A DNA stretch of 64,000 nucleotides from Micromonospora chokoriensis (GTDB lineage Bacteria > Actinomycetota > Actinomycetes > Mycobacteriales > Micromonosporaceae), in contig NZ_LT607409.1 of the NCBI RefSeq assembly GCF_900091505.1, positions 3,224,001-3,288,000 on the forward strand. The letters run 5' to 3'. Positions within the stretch are counted from its first letter, which is position 1; each line of letters begins with the position of its first letter. A program made the position numbers and the translations under genes. Shown piece after piece: positions 26,461-33,835 of the stretch. The notes below the pieces were generated by a model. The model did not search any database. It was not told where the DNA came from and saw nothing but the letters and a program-made list of their open reading frames with translations.

Positions 26461-26769
26461 TCAGGCCGGTGCGTCGAGGGCCGGTACGTCGAGGAAGTGT
26501 TCGACCACGGGCGGCCCGGCGAAGTGCGGGCCGATCAACGCGCGCCACCGCTCGAAGCGATCGGTGGCGCGGAAGTTGTCCTCGTGGGCCTCGACCGAGT
26601 CCCATTCGACGAGCAGCACGAAGCGGGTGGGGGATTCGATGCCCCGCGTCATCCGCACCGAGCGGCAGCCGGTCGCCCCGGCGAGCACCGGGTGACCCTC
26701 GGCGTACGCGGCGGCGAACGCGTCCTCGTGTCCGGGTAGTACGTCGATCAGCGCGACTTCGAGCACCAT
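26461..26769 (-). CDS. Antibiotic biosynthesis monooxygenase (ABM) family protein
   Basis: The 102-residue ferredoxin-like protein has LEVALIDVLPGHEDAFAAAYAEGHPVLAGATGCRS and FVLLVEWDSVEAHEDNFRATDRFERW, the ABM pattern with the final HF motif (VEHFLDV). ABM proteins act as cofactor-free monooxygenases, haem-degrading enzymes or unknown small dimers. ATG 26769 follows GGGAGG. The 125-nt gap to the convergent XRE gene contains no clear feature. Confidence 0.85.
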   Translation of the reverse strand: MVLEVALIDVLPGHEDAFAAAYAEGHPVLAGATGCRSVRMTRGIESPTRFVLLVEWDSVEAHEDNFRATDRFERWRALIGPHFAGPPVVEHFLDVPALDAPA

Positions 26770-26852
26770 GCCGCAAAGCCTCCCACGACGGGCGGGGCCG
26801 ATGGTGTCCCGGGGGTCTGTCCCAGCCGGGAGGGTGCCCCTAGGGTGGCACA

Positions 26853-27521
26853 GTGATCATCGATTGGCTCACCGGCACCGCGTTCCAGGTGGCCGGTACG
26901 GGCACCACCTGGGCGGAGCTGTTGGGGTTCGCCACTGGTGTGCTCAACGTGTGGTTGGTGGCCCGGCAGAAGATCGCGAACTGGCCGATCGGCATCGCCA
27001 ACGTGCTGCTGCTCATGCTGCTGTTCTGGACCGCCGGCCTGTACGCCGACGCCGGGCTCCAGGTCGTGTACGTCGCGCTCGGCTGTTACGGCTGGTGGCA
27101 CTGGTTGTTCGGTGGCGAGCGGCGGAGCCGGCTCACGGTGAGTCGTACCGGGCGACGGGAGTGGTTGGCGCTGGCCGTGGTCGGTGTGCTGCTCACCGCC
27201 GGCCTGTGGGTCCTGCTGGACCGGGCCACCGACTCCACGGTGCCGTTGCCGGACGCGTTGACCACGGCGCTGTCGCTGCTGGCGACGTACGGGCAGACCC
27301 GCAAGCGGGTGGAGAGCTGGTGGCTGTGGATCGCCGCCGACCTGATCTACATCCCGTTGTACGCGTACAAGGGACTGCACCTGACCGCCGTGCTCTACCT
27401 GATCTTCCTCGCCCTGTGCGTGCTCGGGTTGCGGGCCTGGCGGGCGGACCTGCGTCGGGTCGACCCGCCGACCCCGGTGCCGCCCGGCCCGGCGCCGGTA
27501 GCACGCAGCGCAGCGGAGTGA
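26853..27521 (+). CDS. pnuC: Nicotinamide riboside/mononucleotide transporter PnuC
   Basis: The 222-residue protein has about seven hydrophobic segments. PnuC motifs are ELLGFATGVLNVWLVARQKIANWPIGIANV (SWEET-like gate region), YGWWHWLFGG, TYGQTRKRVESWWLWIAADLIYIPLYAYKGL and the C-terminal YLIFLALCVLGLRAW. It imports nicotinamide riboside or NMN by facilitated diffusion. GTG 26853 is six bases after TAGGGT (26841-26846). The adjacent nadR traps the substrate by phosphorylation and adenylylation. Confidence 0.93.
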   Translation: MIIDWLTGTAFQVAGTGTTWAELLGFATGVLNVWLVARQKIANWPIGIANVLLLMLLFWTAGLYADAGLQVVYVALGCYGWWHWLFGGERRSRLTVSRTGRREWLALAVVGVLLTAGLWVLLDRATDSTVPLPDALTTALSLLATYGQTRKRVESWWLWIAADLIYIPLYAYKGLHLTAVLYLIFLALCVLGLRAWRADLRRVDPPTPVPPGPAPVARSAAE

Positions 27522-27525
27522 CGGC

Positions 27526-28605
27526 ATGAGCGAGCGGGCACCGGAGTTCGGGCACGGGATGGTGGTGGGCAAGTTCTACCCGCCGCACGCCGGGCACCAC
27601 GCGCTGATCGAGGCGGCGGCCGCCCGCTGCGCGGAGGTCACCGTGGTGGTGGCGCCCGCGCGCCGGGAGTCCGTTCCCCTCACCCTGCGGCTGGACTGGT
27701 TGCGGGAGGTGCACGCGGACACGCCGTGGGTCCGTTTCGTCGGCCGGTACGACGACCATCCCGTCGACTACGACGACCCGGCCGTCTGGGACGCGCACTG
27801 TGCGGTGTTCCGGGCGGCGGTCGGTTCGCGCCGGGTGGACGCGGTGTTCTCCTCCGAGGCGTACGGCGTCGAGTTGGCTCGGCGCTTCGACGCCGTACCC
27901 GTGTCGGTGGATCCGGATCGGCGGACGGTGCCGGTGTCCGGCACGGCCGTGCGTGCGGACCCGACGGCGCACTGGCGGTGGTTGAGCCCGCCGGTGCGTG
28001 CCTGGTTCGTCCGGCGGGTGGTGGTGGTCGGCGCCGAGTCGACGGGCACCACCACGATGGCCGAGGCGCTCGCGGCGCACTACGGCACGCCCTGGGTCCC
28101 GGAGTACGGCCGGGAGTTGACCGCCCGCAAGCTGGCCCGGCTGCGGGAGCGTGTCCCGCAGGCGAGCGTCTTCGACGTCACCTGGGACCGGGACGACTTT
28201 CGCACCGTGGTCCGCGAGCAGCAGGCCGCCGAGGACGCGGCGGCGCGCACGAGTGGTCCGCTGCTGATCTGTGACACCGACGCGCGGGCCACGGCGGTGT
28301 GGGAGGAGCGTTACCTGGGCAGCGCGTCGCCGGAGGTCCGGGCCGCGGCCCGCCGGCCGGCGCTCTATCTGCTCACGGATCACCAGGGGGTGCCCTTCAC
28401 CGACGACGGGCTGCGCGACGGTGAGCATCTGCGGGCCTGGATGACCGAGCGGTTCCGTACCGAGCTGGCGGGGTGCGGGGTGCCGGTGGTGGAGCTGTCC
28501 GGGTCGCATGCCGAGCGGCTGGCACGGGCGGTGCGGGCCTGCGACGACCTGCTCGCCGCCGGCTGGTCGCTCGCCGACCCGATCGCCGCACCCGACAGGG
28601 CCTGA
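27526..28605 (+). CDS. nadR: NadR-like NMN adenylyltransferase / ribosylnicotinamide kinase
   Basis: The 359-residue two-domain protein begins 5 nt after the pnuC stop. The nucleotidyltransferase domain (about 10-150) has VVGKFYPPHAGHH with the HxGH motif at 21-24 and VSGTAVRADP, equivalent to ISxTxxR. The kinase domain (about 163-340) starts VVVVGAESTGTTTM (169-177), where the usual Walker A lysine is Thr 175. It keeps PWVPEYGRE, FRTVVREQQAAED and LLICDTDARATAVW. It would convert imported NR to NMN and NMN to NAD. There is no N-terminal DNA-binding domain, unlike enterobacterial NadR. Confidence 0.88.
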   Translation: MSERAPEFGHGMVVGKFYPPHAGHHALIEAAAARCAEVTVVVAPARRESVPLTLRLDWLREVHADTPWVRFVGRYDDHPVDYDDPAVWDAHCAVFRAAVGSRRVDAVFSSEAYGVELARRFDAVPVSVDPDRRTVPVSGTAVRADPTAHWRWLSPPVRAWFVRRVVVVGAESTGTTTMAEALAAHYGTPWVPEYGRELTARKLARLRERVPQASVFDVTWDRDDFRTVVREQQAAEDAAARTSGPLLICDTDARATAVWEERYLGSASPEVRAAARRPALYLLTDHQGVPFTDDGLRDGEHLRAWMTERFRTELAGCGVPVVELSGSHAERLARAVRACDDLLAAGWSLADPIAAPDRA

Positions 28606-28704
28606 GGGCCTAGCCTCCTAGGACACTCAAGGGGGTGTGCGGCGTGTGCGGCGCCACCGACGGCCCGGGGTGTGATCACGGGCGGTGGTGGGCAACAATG
28701 GTCA

Positions 28705-28835
28705 CCGAGGAGGGGAGTATTCCCCCGCAACGGAGTCGTCAGCACGGTCGATCGTCGGAACCTCGGCGTCCCGACCCGGCTCCGTCGGTCGCCTCCCGGT
28801 AACGGGTGGCGGCGGAAGAGACCTCCGACAGTCAC
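28705..28835 (+). ncRNA. yybP-ykoY (Mn2+) riboswitch upstream of terC
   Basis: The conserved aptamer blocks are present: P1 GGAGG (28709-28713) running into GGAGTAT (28714-28720), and GGAAGAGACCTCC (28814-28826), whose CCTCC closes P1. Helical GC-rich arms lie between. The linkage to a TerC family gene is classical. CCTCCGACAG (28822-28831) can instead pair with CTGCCGGAGG (28900-28909), which contains the terC ribosome site, giving a translational OFF state. A further hairpin (28852-28886) lies between the two. The rest of the 28606-28917 gap shows nothing else. Confidence 0.8.
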
Positions 28836-28903
28836 CAGAGTGAGCGACAGCGGCACACCGGCCCCTCCGGGGGCGTACGGTGTGCCCGACGCCGCGTGTC
28901 TGC

Positions 28904-28910
28904 CGGAGGA
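28904..28910 (+). promoter_or_regulatory. terC ribosome-binding site deciding a TTG start
   Basis: CGGAGGA ends 7 nt before TTG 28918. The nearer ATG at 28911 is in another frame, so TTG is the credible start. The site is complementary to the riboswitch P1 3' strand. Confidence 0.65.
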
Positions 28911-28917
28911 ATGAACG

Positions 28918-29916
28918 TTGGACGTGTCCGGATTGGTGTGGGCGGGAACGCTCGTCGCACTGACTGCGGTTCTGCTCGTCGACCTGTTGATCATTGGTCG
29001 GCGCCCGCACGAGCCGAGTGTGCGGGAGTCGAGCCTCTGGGTCGCCTTCTACGTCGGTCTCGCCCTGCTCTTCGGCGCCGGTGTCTGGTTGACCTCCGGG
29101 GCCAGCGCGGCCGGGCAGTTCTACACCGGTTGGCTCACCGAGTACAGCCTCTCGGTGGACAACCTCTTCGTCTTCGTGATCATCATGGCCCGCTTCGGGG
29201 TGCCCCGGCAGTACCAGCAGAAGGTGCTGCTCGTCGGCATCGTGCTGGCGCTGGTGATGCGCGGTGGGTTCATCGCCGCCGGCGCCGCGTTGATCACGCA
29301 GTTCTCCTGGGTCTTCTACATCTTCGGCGCGTTCCTGATCTACACCGCGGTGAACCTGGCCCGGCAGGGTGAGCCGGACGAGGACGAGTTCTCCGAGAAC
29401 GTGCTGATCCGGTGGAGCCGCAAGGCGCTGCCGATCTCGAAGGACTACGACGGCGCGAAGCTCACCACCCACGAGGCCGGCAAGCGGCTGTTCACCCCGA
29501 TGCTGATCGTGATGATCGCGATCGGCACCACCGACCTGATCTTCGCCCTGGACTCGATCCCGGCGATCTTCGGCATCACCCAGGAGCCGTACCTGGTCTT
29601 CACCGCCAACGTCTTCGCGTTGATGGGCCTCCGGCAGCTCTACTTCCTGCTCGGCGGCCTGCTCGACCGGCTGATCTACCTCAGCTACGGCCTGGCCGTG
29701 GTGCTCGGCTTCATCGGCGTCAAGCTGGTGCTGGAGGCGTTGGCCGACAACAACCTGCCGTTCATCAACGGTGGCGAGCACGTCGGTTGGGCTCCGCACA
29801 TCCCGATCTGGCTGTCGCTGCTGGTCATCATCGGCACCCTGGGCATCGCCACCGCCGCCAGCCTGATCAAGTCCTCCCGGGACCGACGCCGCGAGCTGGT
29901 CGACGCCCGCCGCTGA
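28918..29916 (+). CDS. terC: TerC/Alx family integral membrane protein (Mn2+ exporter type)
   Basis: The 332-residue protein with about nine membrane helices has TEYSLSVDNLFVFVIIMARF and TTDLIFALDSIPAIFGITQEPYLVFTANVFALMGLRQLYF. The paired acidic/Asn residues in the membrane (SVDN and ALDS) are the signature of TerC/Alx proteins. Relatives export Mn2+ or metallate secreted enzymes. The start is TTG 28918 (alternative GTG 28924). The upstream yybP-ykoY riboswitch strongly suggests manganese-responsive expression. A perfect hairpin follows the stop. Confidence 0.93.
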   Translation: MDVSGLVWAGTLVALTAVLLVDLLIIGRRPHEPSVRESSLWVAFYVGLALLFGAGVWLTSGASAAGQFYTGWLTEYSLSVDNLFVFVIIMARFGVPRQYQQKVLLVGIVLALVMRGGFIAAGAALITQFSWVFYIFGAFLIYTAVNLARQGEPDEDEFSENVLIRWSRKALPISKDYDGAKLTTHEAGKRLFTPMLIVMIAIGTTDLIFALDSIPAIFGITQEPYLVFTANVFALMGLRQLYFLLGGLLDRLIYLSYGLAVVLGFIGVKLVLEALADNNLPFINGGEHVGWAPHIPIWLSLLVIIGTLGIATAASLIKSSRDRRRELVDARR

Positions 29917-29923
29917 CCGAGCA

Positions 29924-29956
29924 CGGGTCTAGGGCGCGTTCCGCGCCCTAGACCCG
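29924..29956. terminator. Bidirectional terminator overlapping the NlpC/P60 stop codon
   Basis: A perfect 15-bp stem (CGGGTCTAGGGCGCG at 29924-29938, complement at 29942-29956) with a 3-nt loop separates terC from the convergent NlpC/P60 gene and includes the latter's stop codon. Confidence 0.85.
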
Positions 29957-30871
29957 GTGCGCGCCCACCAGGGTGGCCGTCCGGTCGGCCGGCAACGGTT
30001 CCTCGATGACCCGCCGACGGCGGTAGCAGGCGTGCAGCATCCGCCGCTCGCCGCCGTCACCGGGTGGGGCGGTGACGATACCGATGTGGTGGATCTTGCG
30101 GCCGGGTCGGGCGAAGAAGTACAGGTCGCCGGGGCGTTCCGCGCCCAACGTCAGCGGCGTGGTGGCGGCGGCCTGGTCGTCGGCGTCGCGGGGCAGCAGC
30201 ACCCCGAGCCGCCGCCAGGCCAGGTGCACCAGCCCGGAGCAGTCGATGCCGTGCGCCGAGAGGCCACCCCAGATGTAGATCACGTCCAGCAGCCGCTGCG
30301 CCACCGCCAGCGCCTGCTGGGCGTTCGGCGCGGCGGCGGGCGTCGCGACGAGGTGGTCGTCGGGCAGCCAGAGCGGCTCGGCCTGGCCGGGCACGTGTAC
30401 CGGCCGCCAGTCGTCGCGTGCGGGGCCGGCGGGGACGAGGCGGGTGCCGACGACGATGCCGGGCACCACCACCGGACCGCCCGGCGCGGCGTGCAGCCCG
30501 GTGACAGTGGTGTCCACCACCAGCGGTGGTGCGGTGCCGGTGGCGGCCGGGTCGACGGCTGTCAGTTGCTCGACGGGGAGCCATCCCGGGTAGCCGCGCG
30601 GATCGAGCTTGGCGGCGGGCTGCTCGACGGCGACGACCCGTGCCCAGCCGTCCGGTCGGAGTTCGCTGACGAGGACCCGCTCGCCGAGCAGAAGTTGGCT
30701 CAGTACGCAGTCGCCGACCTGCTGGTCGGTGTTCATCCCGGAGACCCAGGCCAGGATGTCGGCGCGGGCGGTCAGTGCCGGGCCGTCGACGGGGCGGACC
30801 GCCTCGGGGGAGGTCCACAGCGTTGCCACCGCGACCCGGACGACGGCCTCACGGCCCGGTTGCAGCTCCAC
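29948..30871 (-). CDS. Cytosolic NlpC/P60 (C40) murein-peptide endopeptidase with SH3-like domains
   Basis: The protein has 307 residues from GTG 30871, which has a GGGGG site; a TTG at 30925 is the outer limit. Two SH3b-like regions (about 5-110 and 115-178, with LVVDTTVTGLHAAPGG and LWLPDDHLV) precede the C40 domain: HGIDCSGLVHLAW (Cys 211), HHIGIV (His 261/262) and LHACYRRR (His 280). No signal peptide is visible. The layout and the adjacent Ala-Glu epimerase match the YkfC/YkfB recycling pair of Bacillus, so it probably cleaves D-Glu-containing muropeptides inside the cell. It starts beside the end of the epimerase gene. Confidence 0.87.
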   Translation of the reverse strand: MELQPGREAVVRVAVATLWTSPEAVRPVDGPALTARADILAWVSGMNTDQQVGDCVLSQLLLGERVLVSELRPDGWARVVAVEQPAAKLDPRGYPGWLPVEQLTAVDPAATGTAPPLVVDTTVTGLHAAPGGPVVVPGIVVGTRLVPAGPARDDWRPVHVPGQAEPLWLPDDHLVATPAAAPNAQQALAVAQRLLDVIYIWGGLSAHGIDCSGLVHLAWRRLGVLLPRDADDQAAATTPLTLGAERPGDLYFFARPGRKIHHIGIVTAPPGDGGERRMLHACYRRRRVIEEPLPADRTATLVGAHRV

Positions 30872-30931
30872 GTCAACCCCCAGATCGTGTCGGCTGTCCA
30901 GGGGAGACCCTATGAAAGAAACCAACGATCA

Positions 30932-32029
30932 TCAACCGCGCGTCTGCACCTTTGCTTCAGCAAGGCCAGAGATGCCCAGGCCAGGGGCATTCGGCAACAC
31001 CACTGTCGACCCGTCGTACCGGATGCCTCCCTGCACCGGCGACCACGCCAGCCACCAGGCGGCGTCCAGGTCGGAAACCGCCGTGGTGCCGTACGCGGCG
31101 ACCAGGCTCGCCGCCGCCCCGATGCCGACCTGACTCTCCATCATCGAGCCGACCACGGTGCCGAGCCCGTGGGCGCCGGCCAGGTCGAGGAGGGTACGCG
31201 CCGGGTGCAGCCCGCCACACTTGGCCAACTTGACGTTGACCAGGTCGGCGGCCCGACGGCGGATCACCTCCACCAGGTCACGGACCCCGAAGACCGCCTC
31301 GTCGGCCAGGATCGGCACGGACACCCGGTCGCTGACCCAGGCCAGCCCGTCCAGGTCCCAACGGGCCACCGGCTGCTCGACCAACTCCACGTCGAGCCCG
31401 GAGTCCTCCATGCCCCGGATCACCCGGACCGCCTCCCGGGGCGTCCACCCCTGGTTGGCGTCCAGCCGGATCCGGACCCCCGGCCCGACGGCCGCGCGGA
31501 CGGCCCGCACCCGGTCCAGGTCGCCGCTCGCGTCGGTGCCGACCTTCACCTTGAGCACGCCGAAGCCGTCGGCCTGCCGCTGCCGGGCCGCCGCCGCCAG
31601 GTCCACCGCGTCGCCCGCCGCCAGCGTCACGTCCGTCGGCACCCGCAGCGTGGTGCCCCCGAGCAACCGCACCAGGGGTACGCCCAGCCGCCGGGCGGCG
31701 AGGTCGTGCAGCGCCACGTCCACCGCCGCCTTCGCCGCCTCGTTGCCGACCACGGCGCGCTGCACCTCGACGCAACGCGTCACCAGGTCGTCCGGATCAC
31801 GACCGATCAACTGTGGGCCGAGCAACTCGTGGACGCAGGCCCCCGCCCCCGCCACCGACGCGCCGGTGACCTGCCACACCTGGGGCGCCTCACCGAAGCC
31901 GGACCGGCCGTCGGAGTCGACCACCTCGACGACCAGGGTCTCCACTGTGGTGGTACGACGCAGGGCGGTGACGAACGGCGTGTGTAAGGGGGCGGAAACC
32001 CGGTGGGTGCGTACCTCCGAGATCGTCAT
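30932..32029 (-). CDS. Dipeptide epimerase (L-Ala-D/L-Glu type), enolase superfamily
   Basis: The 365-residue protein has an N-terminal capping domain and a muconate-lactonizing barrel. Visible acid/base and metal residues: KxK at 160-162 (VLKVKVG), Asp 190 (RIRLDANQ), Glu 218 (ELVEQP), Asp 243 (PILADEAV) and the second lysine K267 with K270 (NVKLAKCGG). This K/K, D/E/D arrangement is that of MLE-subgroup dipeptide epimerases. ATG 32029 is seven bases after TAGGGT on the minus strand. With the next gene it forms a murein tripeptide recycling unit. N-succinylamino-acid racemase activity is a possible alternative. Confidence 0.85.
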   Translation of the reverse strand: MTISEVRTHRVSAPLHTPFVTALRRTTTVETLVVEVVDSDGRSGFGEAPQVWQVTGASVAGAGACVHELLGPQLIGRDPDDLVTRCVEVQRAVVGNEAAKAAVDVALHDLAARRLGVPLVRLLGGTTLRVPTDVTLAAGDAVDLAAAARQRQADGFGVLKVKVGTDASGDLDRVRAVRAAVGPGVRIRLDANQGWTPREAVRVIRGMEDSGLDVELVEQPVARWDLDGLAWVSDRVSVPILADEAVFGVRDLVEVIRRRAADLVNVKLAKCGGLHPARTLLDLAGAHGLGTVVGSMMESQVGIGAAASLVAAYGTTAVSDLDAAWWLAWSPVQGGIRYDGSTVVLPNAPGLGISGLAEAKVQTRG

Positions 32030-32073
32030 GTCGGGCACCCTATACGGAGGCGCACGGCGGGAGGGGAGACCGG

Positions 32074-32871
32074 ATGACCGGGCAGGGCTGGGAGTTGGTG
32101 GGCGCACCGAACGCGCGTGAGCTGGGCGGGCTCGTCGGCGCGGGCGGGCGGCGGGTCCGGGTGGGGCAACTGATCCGTACTCCCGCGTTGGGTCGGCTCA
32201 CCGACGACGACCTGCCGGTGCTGGCGAAGCTGGGGCCGGCGTGCGTGGTCGACCTCCGGGCCGACTCGGAGATCGCGGTCGCCCCGGCCGACCGGCTCGC
32301 CGGTGAGCCGCGGGTGGTGTGCCTACCGGTGCACGACCCGGAGCACCCGGTCTTCACGTACGTCTCGGCGGTGCTGCTCGGCCACGACCTGGACGCGTAC
32401 GCGGAGCTGGCCCGGCAGGGCACGGCGGGCGCGATGGCGGCCATCTACCGGTGGTTCGTCACCGGGGAGTCGGCCCGGATCGGCTTCGCCGAGGCGGTGC
32501 GGCTGGCCGGCCGGCCGGAGAACCTGCCGTTGGTCTACCACTGCTCCGCCGGCAAGGACCGCACCGGCTGGCTCACCGTCATCCTGTTGACGGCGCTCGG
32601 GGTGGACGAGGCGGCGATCCGCGCCGACTACCTGCGCAACAACGAGTTGACCGACAGCCTGCGCGCGGTGATCGTCGAGGCGATGCGACGGCGGCAGCCC
32701 GACCTGGACGTCAACGCGGTGCTTCCGGTGCTGGAGGTCCGCGCCGAGTACCTCGACGCCGGATACGACGAGGTGCGCCGGGTGCACGGCTCGTTCGACG
32801 CGTACCTGCGGGACGGGCTGGGGTTGACCGACGGCGACATCGGGGCGCTGCGGGCGCACCTGCTGGAGTGA
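32074..32871 (+). CDS. Tyrosine/dual-specificity protein phosphatase (Y_phosphatase3 family)
   Basis: The 265-residue protein has the N-terminal NARELGGL motif (14-20, ARDxGG-like), VVDLRADSE and the CX5R catalytic loop HCSAGKDRTGW with nucleophile Cys 157 and Arg 163. This is the PtpB/MptpB-like family, whose members may also dephosphorylate phosphoinositides. ATG 32074 follows GGAGGGGAG. It is divergent from the epimerase by 44 nt. There is no signal peptide. Confidence 0.9.
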   Translation: MTGQGWELVGAPNARELGGLVGAGGRRVRVGQLIRTPALGRLTDDDLPVLAKLGPACVVDLRADSEIAVAPADRLAGEPRVVCLPVHDPEHPVFTYVSAVLLGHDLDAYAELARQGTAGAMAAIYRWFVTGESARIGFAEAVRLAGRPENLPLVYHCSAGKDRTGWLTVILLTALGVDEAAIRADYLRNNELTDSLRAVIVEAMRRRQPDLDVNAVLPVLEVRAEYLDAGYDEVRRVHGSFDAYLRDGLGLTDGDIGALRAHLLE

Positions 32872-32881
32872 GCGGCTCGGG

Positions 32882-33724
32882 TCAGAGGTCGTGGCGGGCG
32901 GCCCAGACCCGCGCGGAGACGTCCGCGATCAGCAGGCAGGCGTCGTCGGCGACCCCGTCGTCCGGGTCGGTGGTGGTGCAGACGGCGATCAGGTACGCAG
33001 GGGCGTCGTCGGGCAGCACCACGCCGACGCCGTGCCGGACTCCGCGTACCCACCCGTTCTTGTGCGCGATGCGGGTGCCCTCGGGCAGACCGGCGGCCAG
33101 GTCCTCGCGGTGCTCCTGGGCGAAGAGGACGTCCAGCATGGCGGCGCACGCGGCGGGCGAGGCGATCGGGCCGGGGGAGTTCGCGCCGGAGGCGAGCGCG
33201 CCGAGCAGGGCGGCCAGGTCGGCGGCGGTGACCGTGTTGGTGATGCCGGCCTCGCGGGCCGCGAAGTCCTCGATGCCCCGGCCGGTGACGCTGGTGCGGG
33301 CGCCCGCCGACGCCCAGACGTCGGCCACCGCCGGAAGCCCCACGTGACCGATGACCACGTTGGTGGCCAGGTTGCTGGACCGCACGATCATCCGGTCGGC
33401 CAACCAGCGCAGGGTGGCCGTCGCGCCCAGCCGGTCCCAGACCGCGTCGTCGTTGTCGTAGGGCTGGGCGCAGGAGAACCGGGGCGCGCCGGGTCGGGCG
33501 GAGTCGAACTCGTTGACCACCGCGACCGGGGCGTCCAGGTCCAGTGTGCCGGCCTCGGCGGCGCGGTGCAGCGCGGCGAGCACCGCCACCTTCATGGTGC
33601 TGGCGGCGTAGTGGGCGGCGTCCGGGTGGCGGGTCCAGGTCGGCGGCGCGTCGAGTCGGCCCACGTACGCCGAGACGGTGCCGGGCACCCGGTCCAGGTG
33701 GGCGTCGAGATCATCCCAGGTCAT
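32882..33724 (-). CDS. Class A beta-lactamase-like serine hydrolase
   Basis: The 280-residue penicillin-binding fold has Ser-X-X-Lys STMK (42-45), Ser-X-N SSN (116-118), an EAGITN loop at 158-163 that resembles the class A omega-loop, and KNG (222-224) in place of KTG. No signal peptide or lipobox is visible, so it probably acts inside the cell or leaves by another route; this argues against a simple antibiotic-resistance role. ATG 33724 is seven bases after TACGGT on the minus strand, so it has its own leaderless-type promoter, separate from typA upstream. Confidence 0.82.
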   Translation of the reverse strand: MTWDDLDAHLDRVPGTVSAYVGRLDAPPTWTRHPDAAHYAASTMKVAVLAALHRAAEAGTLDLDAPVAVVNEFDSARPGAPRFSCAQPYDNDDAVWDRLGATATLRWLADRMIVRSSNLATNVVIGHVGLPAVADVWASAGARTSVTGRGIEDFAAREAGITNTVTAADLAALLGALASGANSPGPIASPAACAAMLDVLFAQEHREDLAAGLPEGTRIAHKNGWVRGVRHGVGVVLPDDAPAYLIAVCTTTDPDDGVADDACLLIADVSARVWAARHDL

Positions 33725-33783
33725 GCGGGTGACCGTAGCGGATCAAGGGGCGGAGGGGCCCGCGTACCCGGTGGGGAGACGGA

Positions 33784-33817
33784 CGGGCGCGCCGGCCGCA
33801 AGCGGCCGACGCGCCCG
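33784..33817 (-). terminator. typA terminator
   Basis: A two-part GC stem (CGGGCGCG/CGCGCCCG, one mismatch, then CGGCCGC/GCGGCCG) lies just beyond the typA stop on the minus strand and before the serine hydrolase promoter. Confidence 0.65.
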
Positions 33818-33835
33818 GTCTCGGGTGCCGGTGGG

